A stretch of DNA of 64,000 nucleotides from Solobacterium sp. (GCA_024696355.1 JAILGV010000030.1:56531-120530); one strand, 5' to 3'. Shown: positions 7,995-16,877, counted from the stretch's first letter. Translations and numbers: made by a program. The notes: generated by a model not told the origin, from the letters alone.

Positions 7995-8818
7995 ATGATA
8001 TGACAGAGTTTTCCAGATTATTGATGTATGTACCGGGAATTGTCATATTTCTGGTTGGTTCGGGACAGGTCAGGACTTATCTCAGACTGCACCGCAAAAA
8101 TGCGGTGACAGGAGGAACAGTCACTGAATGCAAGAGAATCATCCAGAAGGACAAGCAGGGACGCGTCAAGTTTGACTACTACAACGTTACGGCAGAATAC
8201 CGTGATCCCGAAACAAGGAGAAAATGTCACGCAACTGTCAAATCCGCGGCGGAATTTCTGCCGGGACAGGGTGTGACCATGTATCTGGGCGGCAAGGGTG
8301 TTGAACCTGTATTTGCCGATGCCGATGATGAATCAATGTTCAATCCCTGGGTTACCATGGCCTGCGGTGCGCTGCTGATTCTGCTCGTTCTGTTTGAAGA
8401 ACGGGGACAGGAACCGGCGGCGATGGCATGTCTTTCGGGTGTGATGATTATCGGCGGTGCGGCGATGCTGCTTCACAGCTATCTGCTGAAAAGACGTAAT
8501 CTGGAACCTGTTGAGGCTGTAATCACTGATGTATACAAGCGCCAGATCTCGAAGGAATCCAAGATTATCAAAGGCGCCAGATATACATATTATCCGATTG
8601 TACGCTATACATATGAAGGCAGAGAAGGCATGCGCAGATGTGATGTTAATGCAAGCCGTGAGGATGCCTTCAAAAAAGGCGAGACAATGACACTCTACTA
8701 TGATCCGACACGGCAGATGATTCTTGAGAAAAAGGCAAGTACGCTTGCAATGGCAGGCGGTGCAGTAATACTTGCTGCCGGCATTCTTGCGGGTGTCAGC
8801 ATTCTCTCGGTTCTGTAA
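7991..8818 (+). CDS. DUF3592-like membrane protein with two repeated modules
   Basis: The 275-residue protein has hydrophobic helices near residues 11-29, 118-135, 141-160 and 250-270. It contains two similar soluble segments. Each has a line of the type V(T)EC/ITD(V)YKR, then an aromatic Y-rich strand, then G(Q/E)xxTxYLG or GETMTLYYDP. This is the pattern of DUF3592 proteins, whose function is unknown. Translation starts at GTG 7991 inside the stop of the Cof gene (GTGA overlap), which implies translational coupling; an ATG at 8000 is an alternative. Nothing in it points to ascorbate, so its place in the locus may be incidental. Confidence 0.75.
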   Translation: MNDMTEFSRLLMYVPGIVIFLVGSGQVRTYLRLHRKNAVTGGTVTECKRIIQKDKQGRVKFDYYNVTAEYRDPETRRKCHATVKSAAEFLPGQGVTMYLGGKGVEPVFADADDESMFNPWVTMACGALLILLVLFEERGQEPAAMACLSGVMIIGGAAMLLHSYLLKRRNLEPVEAVITDVYKRQISKESKIIKGARYTYYPIVRYTYEGREGMRRCDVNASREDAFKKGETMTLYYDPTRQMILEKKASTLAMAGGAVILAAGILAGVSILSVL

Positions 8819-8887
8819 TGAATTACAGATACTGTCGAAGAATACCGTGTTAAAGCAATTACATAAGATGAGGAGAAATAACAACTT

Positions 8888-9700
8888 ATGAACAACGAAG
8901 AACTGAAGCTTCACGCGAAGAATGTGCGCAGGAACATTGTTCGTCAGGTCTCAAACGCCAAGTGCGGCCATCCGGGCGGATCACTTGGTGCGGCAGACAT
9001 CCTTACCGAATTATTCTTTGAAGTAATGGATATTACTCCCGAGAATGCTTCCTCCAAGGACCGTGACCGTTTTGTCCTTTCCAAGGGACATACTTCACCG
9101 CTTCTTTATGCAATCCTTGCAGAGAAGGGCATTATTCCTGAAGAAGAACTGATGACATTCCGCAAGATCAACAGCCGTCTGCAGGGACATCCGAATATGA
9201 ACTACGTTCCCGGTGTTGACATGAGCACAGGCTCCCTCGGACAGGGTCTTGCGGCCGCTGACGGCATGGCAATCGCAAACAAACTGAACGGAAACAGCCA
9301 CCGTGTTTACTGCCTGATCGGTGACGGTGAAAGTGAAGAAGGCGAAATCTGGGAAGCAGCGATGGCAGCCGCTCACTACAAGAGCGACAATCTCTGCGCT
9401 GTTATTGATGTCAACGGACTGCAGATTGACGGAACAACCGATGAAGTTATCGGACCGAATCCTCTGGATGAAAAGTTCAAGGCTTTCGGATGGCATGTAA
9501 TCTGTGTTGACGGTCATGATTTCGATGCGCTGCGTGCTGCATTTGAAGAAGCTAAGAATACAAAGGGCAAGCCGACTGCACTGATTGCAAAGACAATCAA
9601 GGGCAAGGGTGTATCTTTCATGGAAAATAACGTCGCATGGCACGGAACAGCACCGAATGCCGAGCAGACAGCAATTGCATTAAAGGATCTGGAGGCATAA
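8888..9700 (+). CDS. Transketolase, N-terminal (thiamine-diphosphate-binding) subunit
   Basis: This 270-residue protein is the first half of a split transketolase. Transketolase moves two-carbon units between sugar phosphates in the non-oxidative pentose phosphate pathway. It shows GHPGGSLGAADI, SKGHTSPLLYA, STGSLGQGLAAADGMA and the thiamine-diphosphate motif GDGESEEGE...N. GAGGAG stands about 10 nt before the ATG. It lies 4 bp before its partner subunit. Placement after the ula genes makes sense, since ascorbate is degraded to D-xylulose 5-phosphate, a transketolase substrate. Confidence 0.95.
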   Translation: MNNEELKLHAKNVRRNIVRQVSNAKCGHPGGSLGAADILTELFFEVMDITPENASSKDRDRFVLSKGHTSPLLYAILAEKGIIPEEELMTFRKINSRLQGHPNMNYVPGVDMSTGSLGQGLAAADGMAIANKLNGNSHRVYCLIGDGESEEGEIWEAAMAAAHYKSDNLCAVIDVNGLQIDGTTDEVIGPNPLDEKFKAFGWHVICVDGHDFDALRAAFEEAKNTKGKPTALIAKTIKGKGVSFMENNVAWHGTAPNAEQTAIALKDLEA

Positions 9701-9704
9701 CAAT

Positions 9705-10625
9705 ATGGCAAAGGCAACTAGACAGGCGTACGGAGAAAAGCTCGGTGAGCTCGTACTTGAAAATAAAAGAATTGTAGTTCTTGATGCAGACCTTGCGAAT
9801 GCAACCAAGACAAATATTGCGCAGAAGGCAGCCCCGGACCGTTTCTTCGATATGGGTATTGCAGAAGCTGACATGATCGGTCATGCGGCAGGCTTCGCTG
9901 CCAGCGGATTCATTCCGTTTGCATCAAGCTTTGCGATGTTCTGCACAGGCAGAGCCTGGGAACAGATCCGCAACAGCGTTGCATATCCTCATCTTAATGT
10001 TAAGATCTGCGGAACACACGCAGGTATTACCGTCGGTGAAGACGGTGTCAGCCATCAGGCGATTGAAGACATCGCACTGATCCGTGTCATTCCGGGAATG
10101 GAAGTCTATGTTCCCTGTGATGAGAGAGAAACACGTGCAGTGCTCGACCATATCGTTACAACTGACAAGCCGACATATGTAAGACTCGGACGTGCTAATG
10201 TTGAGAACGTTTATGAATCTGAGGACATCGATGTAACCAAGGCAAACATTCTCCGCAGAGGCACAAAAGCAGCTGTATTCGCAACCGGTGTATGCGTACA
10301 GTCTGCAATGGAAGCAGCTGAAAAACTCAGCAAGGAAGGTATTGAGCTTACAGTAGTTGATATCTGTGCAATCAAGCCCTGCGATGAAGAGGGAATCCTC
10401 AATGTTCTGAAGGATCATGAACTGATCTTCACTGCCGAAGAGCACAACATCATCGGCGGTCTGGGCGGACTGATCGCGGAAATTTCAACATCGAAGTGCC
10501 CGCGCAGAATCGTAAGAATCGGTATTGAAGATGCATTTGCAGAAAGCGGAAGCTACATCGAACTCATGAAGAAGTATGAGCTCGACGGAGAGGGTCTTTA
10601 CAAGAAAATCAAAGCAGCGTTATAA
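9705..10625 (+). CDS. Transketolase, C-terminal (pyrimidine-binding and regulatory) subunit
   Basis: The 306-residue partner of the preceding gene holds the pyrimidine-binding domain (DADLANATKT, FFDMGIAEADMIGHAAGFA, with the catalytic glutamate in GIAEAD) and the C-terminal transketolase domain (VVDICAIKPCDEE, TAEEHNIIGGLGG). The text FASSFAMFCTGRAWEQIRNS and HAGITVGEDGVSHQAIED is typical of split transketolases in Bacillota and Thermotoga. It starts 4 bp after the N-terminal subunit and ends the locus before a strong terminator. Confidence 0.95.
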   Translation: MAKATRQAYGEKLGELVLENKRIVVLDADLANATKTNIAQKAAPDRFFDMGIAEADMIGHAAGFAASGFIPFASSFAMFCTGRAWEQIRNSVAYPHLNVKICGTHAGITVGEDGVSHQAIEDIALIRVIPGMEVYVPCDERETRAVLDHIVTTDKPTYVRLGRANVENVYESEDIDVTKANILRRGTKAAVFATGVCVQSAMEAAEKLSKEGIELTVVDICAIKPCDEEGILNVLKDHELIFTAEEHNIIGGLGGLIAEISTSKCPRRIVRIGIEDAFAESGSYIELMKKYELDGEGLYKKIKAAL

Positions 10626-10648
10626 GCGCAGTTCTGAATCAGCATCAG

Positions 10649-10680
10649 GCCGGACGGAAGATACGTCCGGCTTTTGATTT
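10649..10680 (+). terminator. Terminator after transketolase
   Basis: GCCGGACG (10649-10656) pairs with CGTCCGGC (10664-10671) around a 7-nt loop, followed by TTTTGATTTT. Confidence 0.9.
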
Positions 10681-10701
10681 TCCGGGGGATATCTGCCTGC
10701 C

Positions 10702-10731
10702 TTGACATATACGGCAGTTATCCTATAGAAT
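10702..10731 (+). promoter_or_regulatory. Promoter of the CNNM/CorC-like operon
   Basis: A consensus TTGACA (10702-10707) is followed by TATAGA (10724-10729, 16-bp spacer) or TAGAAT (10726-10731, 18-bp spacer). The leader to ATG 10771 would be about 35 nt and contains GGAGG. Confidence 0.65.
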
Positions 10732-10770
10732 TTTGATTGCGTATTTGTTTTTGGAGGAAACTGTTTACAT

Positions 10771-12057
10771 ATGGAAGATGGCGGTATAACGCCCTGGTTG
10801 ATATCTGTTGTACTGATATTGTTTGCGGATTATATAGCGGTTACTGAAACGGCTCTGGCATCTGCTTCGAAGGTGAAGATGAAAATGCTGGCAGACCGTG
10901 GTGATCAGAATGCTCAGCATGTTCTTGATGCACTGGAGCATTTTGACAGAACAATCAGTACACTTTTAATTTGCACAAATATCGCGCATTTAGCCACTGC
11001 GTCAATCGTCACTGTAGCTGTAACCAGAATCTGGGGCCTTTCGGCAGTCACATTATCAACGTTCATTACTTCGTTTGTTGTTTTTTTTGCGGCGGAAATG
11101 CTGCCGAAAAGCATAGCAAAGAAATATGCGGATACACTGGTCCTCAAGTGCATCAGACCTCTGTCATTTCTTACGGTTATTCTGCTTCCTGTTTCCTCGC
11201 TGCTTGCGTGGATCGGAAGTCTGGCAGCAAAGTTTACTGCCGGCGATGATCCGGTGAGTGCTACGGAAGATGAAATTCAGAATCTGATTGAAGATATGAC
11301 GGAAGAGGGAACACTGGACGAGGAGCATGGGGATCTGATTGCTTCTGCGCTTGAATTTAATGATATTACTGTGGAATCCGTGCTGACGCCGCGTGTTGAT
11401 GTGGTGGCGGTCGATATCAGTGAAGAGCCTGAGAAAATGCTCGATACAATCAAAAATTCAAATCACAGCCGTCTTCCTGTTTATGAGGGAAGCATTGACA
11501 ATGTTATCGGAATTCTGCCGATCAGAAGATATATCCGTGAATATCTGAAAAACGGCAGGGATATTAATATCCGTGATCTTCTTGATGAGCCGTATTTTGT
11601 TACGGAAACTGCCAATGTTGATGAGCTTCTTCCGAAGATGAGCTCTCAGCGTCACAGTCTGGCGATTGTGACCGATCACTACGGAGGAACCGTAGGCATT
11701 GTTACTGTTGAGGATATCCTTGAGACACTTGTCGGTGATATCTGGGATGAAGATGATATCGTCGAAGATTCCATTATTGATCTGAAGAACGGCAGTTTTC
11801 TGGTTGACTCGGAGGAAACAGTCAGTGATACCTTCTGGGAGATCGGTTTTGATGATCCGGAGGAAAATGAAGATCATTCCAATACACGCATCGGTGAATG
11901 GGTCTATGAGCATTTCCAGACGGTTCCGAAAGTTCAGGAGCATTTTGATTATCACGGCCTGAAAGTTATGGTCGCGGGCATGGAGCACAACAGAATCCGC
12001 AAAGTTATGATCAAGATGCCTGATACGGAAGAAAAAAAGGAGGCTGAGAAGTTATGA
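10771..12057 (+). CDS. CNNM/CorC-type hemolysin-family membrane protein (DUF21-CBS-CorC)
   Basis: The 428-residue protein has the three-part layout of CNNM Mg2+ transport proteins: a DUF21 membrane domain (about 1-190, with TALASASKVKMKMLADRGD and STLLICTNIAHLATAS), two CBS domains (about 205-330, DVVAVDISEEPEKML, HSRLPVYEGSIDNVIGIL, and GIVTVEDILE) and a C-terminal CorC/HlyC domain (about 345-420, GEWVYEHFQTVPKVQEHF). Family members are linked to magnesium export or resistance; the hemolysin label is historical. GGAGG precedes the ATG. It overlaps a second paralogue by 4 bp. Confidence 0.9.
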   Translation: MEDGGITPWLISVVLILFADYIAVTETALASASKVKMKMLADRGDQNAQHVLDALEHFDRTISTLLICTNIAHLATASIVTVAVTRIWGLSAVTLSTFITSFVVFFAAEMLPKSIAKKYADTLVLKCIRPLSFLTVILLPVSSLLAWIGSLAAKFTAGDDPVSATEDEIQNLIEDMTEEGTLDEEHGDLIASALEFNDITVESVLTPRVDVVAVDISEEPEKMLDTIKNSNHSRLPVYEGSIDNVIGILPIRRYIREYLKNGRDINIRDLLDEPYFVTETANVDELLPKMSSQRHSLAIVTDHYGGTVGIVTVEDILETLVGDIWDEDDIVEDSIIDLKNGSFLVDSEETVSDTFWEIGFDDPEENEDHSNTRIGEWVYEHFQTVPKVQEHFDYHGLKVMVAGMEHNRIRKVMIKMPDTEEKKEAEKL

Positions 12058-13316
12058 TGCAGTGGCTTCTGTTTGCCGGCATAGCTGTCTGCCTTCTGCT
12101 GTCACATTTTTTCTCCGGTGCTGAAATGGCATACAGTTCATGCAACAAGATGCGTCTTGAAAACGAAAAAGATGCAGGTTCCGACAGGGCAGGTGCTGCC
12201 TTAAGAATTGCGGAGCATTTCGATGATGCGCTCGGAGCCATTCTGATCGGAAATAATCTGGTCAATATTGCAGCATCATCCATGGCCTCGGTCCTGGTGA
12301 TTCTGCTTACGCATGATGATTCTAAAACATGGATTGCAACAGCTGTTCTGACGGCTGCCGTGATTATATACGGAGAAACCATTCCGAAGATCACTGCCAA
12401 GAAGGGCGCCAATAAGTATGCGGTAAAATATGCTTATCCGGTCACTGTCCTGATCATTCTGCTCAGACCTGCAGTCGCTCTGGTTGTATTCCTGGTTAAT
12501 CTGATCACGCTGCCGCTGAAAGGCGGAGCAGATGATGACTCGGAGGAAAAAGTCGAGGAACTGCAGTCGATTATTGAGACAGCCGAAGTTGAGGATGTCA
12601 TCGATGAAGAGGAAAAGGAACTTGTTCAGAATGCAATCAGTTTCTCTGATCTCTCCGCTTCCGATGCTATGACGGCAAGAGTTGACGTGCTTGCAATTGA
12701 TATTGAAGACAGTACCGAAGAGATACTCGATGTCATTGAGAAATCTCATTTCACCAGAATTCCGGTATATGAAGGAAGTGTTGACCATATTATCGGCATT
12801 CTGCATCTGAACCGCTTCCTGAAATCTCTGATTGACGATCAGAAAACAGATATCAGAGAGCTTCTGATGGATCCGTGCTATGTTTATAAAACAATGAAGC
12901 TTCCGGAAGTTCTGAAGGTTTTCCGCAAGGCCAAGCAGCATCTTGCGGTTGTTGTTGATGAATACGGCGGAACACTGGGTATTATTTCCATGGAGGATGT
13001 GCTTGAACAGGTTGTCGGAGACATCTGGGATGAAAGTGATACGGTGGAGGAAGAAGTCGTTAAGAGAACGGAAAGAGAATACGAAGTGGACGGTGATATG
13101 CCGATCGTGGATTTCCTTGATCTTGTCAATATCCGTGAAGACAAATTTGAATGTGAAAGCGAAACGGTGGGCGGATGGACAATCGAGACTTTCGGAACAT
13201 TCCCCCAGGCAGGAAATTCATTCCATGTATTTAATTTCAAGGTGACTGTTCTGGCTATGGATGACAGGCGCGTTGAAAAGGTTCTTGTTACACTGGATGA
13301 AGAAACAGAATCATGA
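12054..13316 (+). CDS. Second CNNM/CorC-type membrane protein
   Basis: This 420-residue paralogue repeats the DUF21 (FFSGAEMAYSSCNKMRLE, LIGNNLVNIAASSMASV), paired CBS (TRIPVYEGSVDHIIGILHL, GTLGIISMEDVLEQVVGDIWDE) and CorC/HlyC (GGWTIETFGTFPQAGNSFHV) arrangement of the gene before it. The two share the same order and many motifs but are clearly diverged, so this is an old tandem duplication. The ATGA overlap at 12054-12057 couples their translation. In the animal and bacterial structures known to me CNNM proteins dimerise, so a heterodimer of the two products is possible but untested. Confidence 0.9.
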   Translation: MMQWLLFAGIAVCLLLSHFFSGAEMAYSSCNKMRLENEKDAGSDRAGAALRIAEHFDDALGAILIGNNLVNIAASSMASVLVILLTHDDSKTWIATAVLTAAVIIYGETIPKITAKKGANKYAVKYAYPVTVLIILLRPAVALVVFLVNLITLPLKGGADDDSEEKVEELQSIIETAEVEDVIDEEEKELVQNAISFSDLSASDAMTARVDVLAIDIEDSTEEILDVIEKSHFTRIPVYEGSVDHIIGILHLNRFLKSLIDDQKTDIRELLMDPCYVYKTMKLPEVLKVFRKAKQHLAVVVDEYGGTLGIISMEDVLEQVVGDIWDESDTVEEEVVKRTEREYEVDGDMPIVDFLDLVNIREDKFECESETVGGWTIETFGTFPQAGNSFHVFNFKVTVLAMDDRRVEKVLVTLDEETES

Positions 13317-13340
13317 GAAGTGCGGAAGTACTTCTCTTTT
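13315..13340 (+). terminator. Terminator overlapping the stop codon of the second CNNM gene
   Basis: GAGAAGT (13315-13321) pairs with ACTTCTC (13330-13336) around 8 nt, and TTTT follows at once. The 5' arm begins inside the TGA stop. It also argues against the GTG start at 13320 for the next gene, since that start would lie within the hairpin. Confidence 0.6.
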
Positions 13341-13355
13341 ATCAGGGAAACAGTT

Positions 13356-14105
13356 ATGAAATTTGACGTTAACGGAATTACTGTGGATGCGGAAGTCAGA
13401 AGTGAAGATCTGGAAGGAATCTATCTTCCGCTTCTGAGAAAAATGACGCGGATGCAGAAGGAAAAGGGACGCAGGCTTGTGGTATATCTGGCAGCGCCTC
13501 CGGGATGCGGAAAATCAACGACAGCCAGTCTACTGCAGTATCTTTCCGAACAGAACCCGGAGATTGAACCGCTGCAGGCACTGGGAATTGACGGCTTTCA
13601 TTTCGGCAATGATTATCTGAGAACACATCAGACCGTGATTGACGGGGAAACCGTAGATATGATCAGGGTGAAGGGAAATCCTGTGACTTTTGATACGGAC
13701 AAGCTGCACAGCAGTCTGGCTCATATTCAGGATCCTCTGATCAGCTGGCCTGTATACAGCAGAATTGCGCATGCACCTGTTGAAAATGCCGTGAGCACAG
13801 ACAGAAAGATCATTCTGCTGGAGGGAAATTACCTGCTGTATGATGATATTCACTGGACACAGCTTCTTCGTTACTGTGATCTGAAACTCTTTATGACTGC
13901 CGACGATGAGATACTGAAAAAAAGGCTCACGGAACGGAAGTGCCGGAGCGGATTCAGCAGAACGGAAGCCGAACGTTTCTACGATTACAGTGACGGAAGG
14001 AATGTGAAGCTTGTAAAGGAACACAGTGCCGGTGCGGATTATGTGCTGACCGTAGACGGGAACCAGTCAGTCATCAGTGTGCAGGGAGACACTCTGCAGG
14101 ATTAA
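13356..14105 (+). CDS. P-loop nucleoside/fructose-type kinase (PanK/uridine-kinase superfamily)
   Basis: The 249-residue cytoplasmic protein has a Walker A loop (AAPPGCGKST), a DGFH motif after strand 2 (GIDGFHFGNDYL), a substrate segment MIRVKGNPVTFD, a Walker-B-like EGNYLL and a lid-type RLTERKCRSGFSRTEAE. This order is that of the COG1072-like kinases annotated as nucleoside/nucleotide or fructose kinases in Bacillota. The substrate is not evident. I chose ATG 13356, which has AGGGA upstream, rather than GTG 13320, which falls in a terminator hairpin. It is a single gene, ended by a bidirectional terminator. Confidence 0.8.
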   Translation: MKFDVNGITVDAEVRSEDLEGIYLPLLRKMTRMQKEKGRRLVVYLAAPPGCGKSTTASLLQYLSEQNPEIEPLQALGIDGFHFGNDYLRTHQTVIDGETVDMIRVKGNPVTFDTDKLHSSLAHIQDPLISWPVYSRIAHAPVENAVSTDRKIILLEGNYLLYDDIHWTQLLRYCDLKLFMTADDEILKKRLTERKCRSGFSRTEAERFYDYSDGRNVKLVKEHSAGADYVLTVDGNQSVISVQGDTLQD

Positions 14106-14112
14106 TGCAAAA

Positions 14113-14150
14113 GACGGCATCAGCTTTACGCTGAATACCGTCATTTTTTA
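14113..14150. terminator. Bidirectional terminator between kinase and butyrate kinase
   Basis: GACGG (14113-14117) with CATCAGC pairs with GCTGAATA and CCGTC (14138-14142). Six T follow on the plus strand and CTTTT on the minus strand, so it can stop both convergent operons. Confidence 0.85.
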
Positions 14151-14162
14151 CGTTTGATGTGC

Positions 14163-15272
14163 TTATTCAAATCCGAATCCGTCAAAGACAGGCTTTCCGC
14201 TGTATCTTCGCGGCTTTTCTTCACCGCGGAGAACTTTCAGCGCCGCACTGCACATGGCTTCATGCTCAAATTCACCCGGATAGGAGTAAACAGGAGCGAT
14301 CCATCCGCATCTTTCCCGGATTGTTTCTTCGATTTCAGGGAATCTGAGAAGTCCGCCGGTCAGTACAATGCTGTCAACATTTCCTTTCAGCACCGGTGCC
14401 ATCATGCCGATCCATTTGCATACCTGGTAAATCATGGCATTCCAGACAAGCACTGCCTTGGGATTACCTTCTTCAACCATTTTGTGAATGGTGTCCGAAT
14501 TGCTGGTATTGAACCAGCTGGAGAATCCCCCGGCCTGTGAACACAATGCTCTGACATAGGAGGGATCCTTGTCAAACAGATTGTTCAGCACGTCAGTCAC
14601 TGACATCGTTCCCATTCTTGTGGGAGTGAAGGGGCCTTCACCGCCGCCGGCATCATTGACATCGATCATTCTGCCTCCCTGATGAGCTGTGATGCTGATG
14701 CCGCCGTCGATGTGGCAGACAATCAGATTCATATCCTCGTATTTTTTTCCTTTTTCCGCGGCGTGTCTTCTTGCGGTTTCCTTCAGATTCAGAGCGTGAT
14801 TTGCTGCTTTCCGGTATATGCCTCTGACACCCGTGATTCTGGCAATATCCTGCAGTTCATCTACAACAGGGGGATCCACCATCAGCATAATTCCGCCGTA
14901 GCGCTTCCGGATTTCGGCAGCCATCTGAACACCCAGCATGGAGGAATGATAAAGTCCGCCTTTTGCGTCTCTGGTGTCTCTGATCAGTCTTTCATCAATT
15001 TCATAGATGCCTCCGGGCATGCTGAAGCTCGGTCCGCCTCTGCCGACAACCGCGTCCAGTCCGGTCAGATCAATGTGATTTTCCTTCATGAACAGGTCTA
15101 TAACCTGCATGCGGTAATCCAGCTGGTCGTTGATCGAAGCGAATGTGCGGAGCACCGTTGAATCGTGAAATACATCGGTTTCCATGACACTTTTCTCATT
15201 TTCGAACAGTTCAACCTTGGTGGATGTGGAACCCGGGTTGATTACAAATATTCTGTATACTTTTTCATTCAT
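14163..15272 (-). CDS. buk: Butyrate kinase
   Basis: Butyrate kinase reversibly makes ATP and butyrate from butyryl phosphate and ADP. The 369-residue product belongs to the acetate/butyrate kinase ASKHA fold: INPGSTSTKVELFENE at the N-terminus, VGRGGPSFSMPGGIYEID, the phosphate-2 loop VCHIDGGISITAHQGGRMIDVND and the adenosine motif IVLTGGLL. No phosphotransbutyrylase gene is adjacent. Its ATG overlaps the stop of the esterase gene by 4 bp, so it is the last gene of a plsY-esterase-buk operon. Relatives can act on branched-chain or other short acyl phosphates, so the true substrate is open. Confidence 0.93.
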   Translation of the reverse strand: MNEKVYRIFVINPGSTSTKVELFENEKSVMETDVFHDSTVLRTFASINDQLDYRMQVIDLFMKENHIDLTGLDAVVGRGGPSFSMPGGIYEIDERLIRDTRDAKGGLYHSSMLGVQMAAEIRKRYGGIMLMVDPPVVDELQDIARITGVRGIYRKAANHALNLKETARRHAAEKGKKYEDMNLIVCHIDGGISITAHQGGRMIDVNDAGGGEGPFTPTRMGTMSVTDVLNNLFDKDPSYVRALCSQAGGFSSWFNTSNSDTIHKMVEEGNPKAVLVWNAMIYQVCKWIGMMAPVLKGNVDSIVLTGGLLRFPEIEETIRERCGWIAPVYSYPGEFEHEAMCSAALKVLRGEEKPRRYSGKPVFDGFGFE

Positions 15273-16063
15273 AGTTTTCTGTCCTTCTGAAGAAGTTCCG
15301 GGTAAAGATACTCAATTGCCAGAGGAAAAATCGTCTGCCATGAGGCTTCACTGTGTGTGCCTCCGACAACTACGTTCGGGAAGGTATTGCAGTTATGCTC
15401 CTGAAATGCATGATTGATCCGGAGAAGATTGTCCATGCAGAGGGCAAACGTTTTTTTGGATCTGACCTCCTGTGAACCGAAATCAAGATAAATCCGGGTA
15501 TTCTTTGACATACTGCAGGATTCAATATGCCCAACCATTGCATCAATTGCGATGTCCATGGTCGGTGAAATACAGGCCGCTTTGGAATAAACATCGTTGT
15601 ACTGCGCAATGCAGTAGACTGACATCATGCCTCCCATCGAACTTCCTGCGATTCCGACATGCTTTCTGTCGGAATATATGCGGTAGCGCTTTTCACATGC
15701 CGGCTTCAGTTTTCTGACGAACCACCTGGCAGTGATTTCACCCTTGGAATCAATCTTTCCGAACCACGGCTTCGGTTCAACGGGGTAGGGGCAGTATTCG
15801 TTCAGACGGCTGTTTCCGGTATGATTGCAGTCGGCGCCGACAACAACAAGGGGAATATGATTCTCATCAAGGTATTCCCTGATTCCCCAGGATTTTCCGT
15901 AGGTTGCAGTTTTGTCATCGAACAGATTGTGGCCGTCAAACATATAGAGAACAGGGAAGACCCTGTTTCCTCTGTCATATTCATCAGGCAGGTATACCCA
16001 GACTTTTCTCGGATTCTGCCTGAGCGGTGCTATGCCGAGTCTGAATTGTTCAATTCTTCCCAT
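15269..16063 (-). CDS. Esterase D/Fes-type alpha/beta hydrolase
   Basis: The 264-residue protein is a cytoplasmic alpha/beta hydrolase of the putative esterase family (PF00756). The core strand reads VLYMFDGHNLFDD, the nucleophile elbow is GSSMGG and the catalytic histidine is in GGTHSEASW. There is no signal peptide. I chose ATG 16063, which has GGGAG upstream and lies 14 bp inside the end of plsY; the longer reading to 16144 would overlap plsY much more. Substrates in this family range from S-formylglutathione to acyl and feruloyl esters. Sharing an operon with plsY and buk hints at an acyl-ester substrate, which is inference only. Confidence 0.85.
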   Translation of the reverse strand: MGRIEQFRLGIAPLRQNPRKVWVYLPDEYDRGNRVFPVLYMFDGHNLFDDKTATYGKSWGIREYLDENHIPLVVVGADCNHTGNSRLNEYCPYPVEPKPWFGKIDSKGEITARWFVRKLKPACEKRYRIYSDRKHVGIAGSSMGGMMSVYCIAQYNDVYSKAACISPTMDIAIDAMVGHIESCSMSKNTRIYLDFGSQEVRSKKTFALCMDNLLRINHAFQEHNCNTFPNVVVGGTHSEASWQTIFPLAIEYLYPELLQKDRKL

Positions 16064-16673
16064 GCTTTTCTCCCATCCACTTGATCTTTGATTCAGTACC
16101 GCTGCGGATACGGCTGATATTTGAGCGGTGGCGGTATGTGACAAAGAGCCATAATATCACCAGACACACAGAAACTTCCGCAGGGCTTTTGAGAATGAAA
16201 CTCATAACAGCGGCGATCAGGAGTGAAAGGATACTGGAAACGGAAACCATTCTGCAGATATAAAGAATGATAAAGAAGCAGGCAACCGGAACGATCAGAA
16301 GCAGCCAGCTGCGGGTGATCAGCGCGCATACGCCGACAATGAAGCCATAGGATGCAGCCACGGCTTTTCCGCCTTTGAACTGCGCAAAAACAGGGAAGCA
16401 GTGTCCGATGCAGCAGGCAAGACCCGCATAGCAGACAGCGGAAGGCTGGATGGCGTTCGCTATGATCATTGCCAGCAGTGCCTTCACCGCATCGAGAATT
16501 GTAACAGCCACCGCAGCGGGCTTTCCGAGAACCCTTCCTGCATTGGAAGCGCCGAGGTTGCCGCTTCCGTACTGCCGGACATCTTTATGATAGAATACTT
16601 TTCCGATTACAAGTGCCCACGGAACCGATCCGAACAGATATGCGATCACAATAACAATCAGTGTTTTCAACAT
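16050..16673 (-). CDS. plsY: Acyl-phosphate:glycerol-3-phosphate acyltransferase PlsY
   Basis: PlsY transfers the acyl group of acyl phosphate to glycerol 3-phosphate, the first committed step of phospholipid synthesis in most Bacillota. The 207-residue protein has five or so hydrophobic helices and the three family motifs: YLFGSVPWALVIGK, the GSGNLGASNAGR block with K and GKPAA, and GHCFPVFAQFKGGKAVA. TGAGGT precedes ATG 16673; upstream in-frame starts lack a ribosome site. It heads a leftward operon and is divergent from parE, a common arrangement in Bacillota (plsY next to parE-parC). Confidence 0.95.
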   Translation of the reverse strand: MLKTLIVIVIAYLFGSVPWALVIGKVFYHKDVRQYGSGNLGASNAGRVLGKPAAVAVTILDAVKALLAMIIANAIQPSAVCYAGLACCIGHCFPVFAQFKGGKAVAASYGFIVGVCALITRSWLLLIVPVACFFIILYICRMVSVSSILSLLIAAVMSFILKSPAEVSVCLVILWLFVTYRHRSNISRIRSGTESKIKWMGEKHGKN

Positions 16674-16734
16674 AAGCGTAATTACCTCAACTGTTAGAAT
16701 TGTACTACCTGAAAATGATGTTTTCACTTGTTTT

Positions 16735-16758
16735 TGATCATATTCGCCCGAATGATCA
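16735..16758. promoter_or_regulatory. Inverted repeat between divergent plsY and parE
   Basis: TGATCAT (16735-16741) and ATGATCA (16752-16758) form an inverted repeat around 10 bp, extended outward by T-runs and A-runs with one mismatch. It may be an operator or a weak transcriptional hairpin; the regulator is unknown. The 204-bp gap otherwise holds promoters only. Confidence 0.4.
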
Positions 16759-16842
16759 CAAAAAGATGGATAAACCGCCCTCTTCCTGTATAATATGCAT
16801 GATTTTCCGAATCCTCCCTGTTGGTATAACAGCGGTGGTTTT

Positions 16843-16851
16843 TGGTATAAT
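16843..16851 (+). promoter_or_regulatory. Extended -10 promoter of parE
   Basis: TGGTATAAT (TGn followed by TATAAT at 16846-16851) lies 26 bp before the parE ATG. TTGGTA at 16821-16826 is a poorly spaced (19 bp) -35. Another TATAAT stands at 16789-16794. Confidence 0.55.
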
Positions 16852-16877
16852 ATACAGGTTAAGAAAAGGAAAAAACA

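Noticed and set aside
13320..13355. GTG 13320 as start of the P-loop kinase
   Set aside because: It falls inside a terminator hairpin and has no ribosome site; ATG 13356 has AGGGA upstream.
16064..16144. Longer N-terminus for the esterase
   Set aside because: It would lie inside plsY in another frame and read as low-complexity text; ATG 16063 has GGGAG.
16690..16720. FapR-like site upstream of plsY (ACCTGA core)
   Set aside because: Only the core matches; the symmetric TTAGTA/TACTAA arms of FapR sites are missing.
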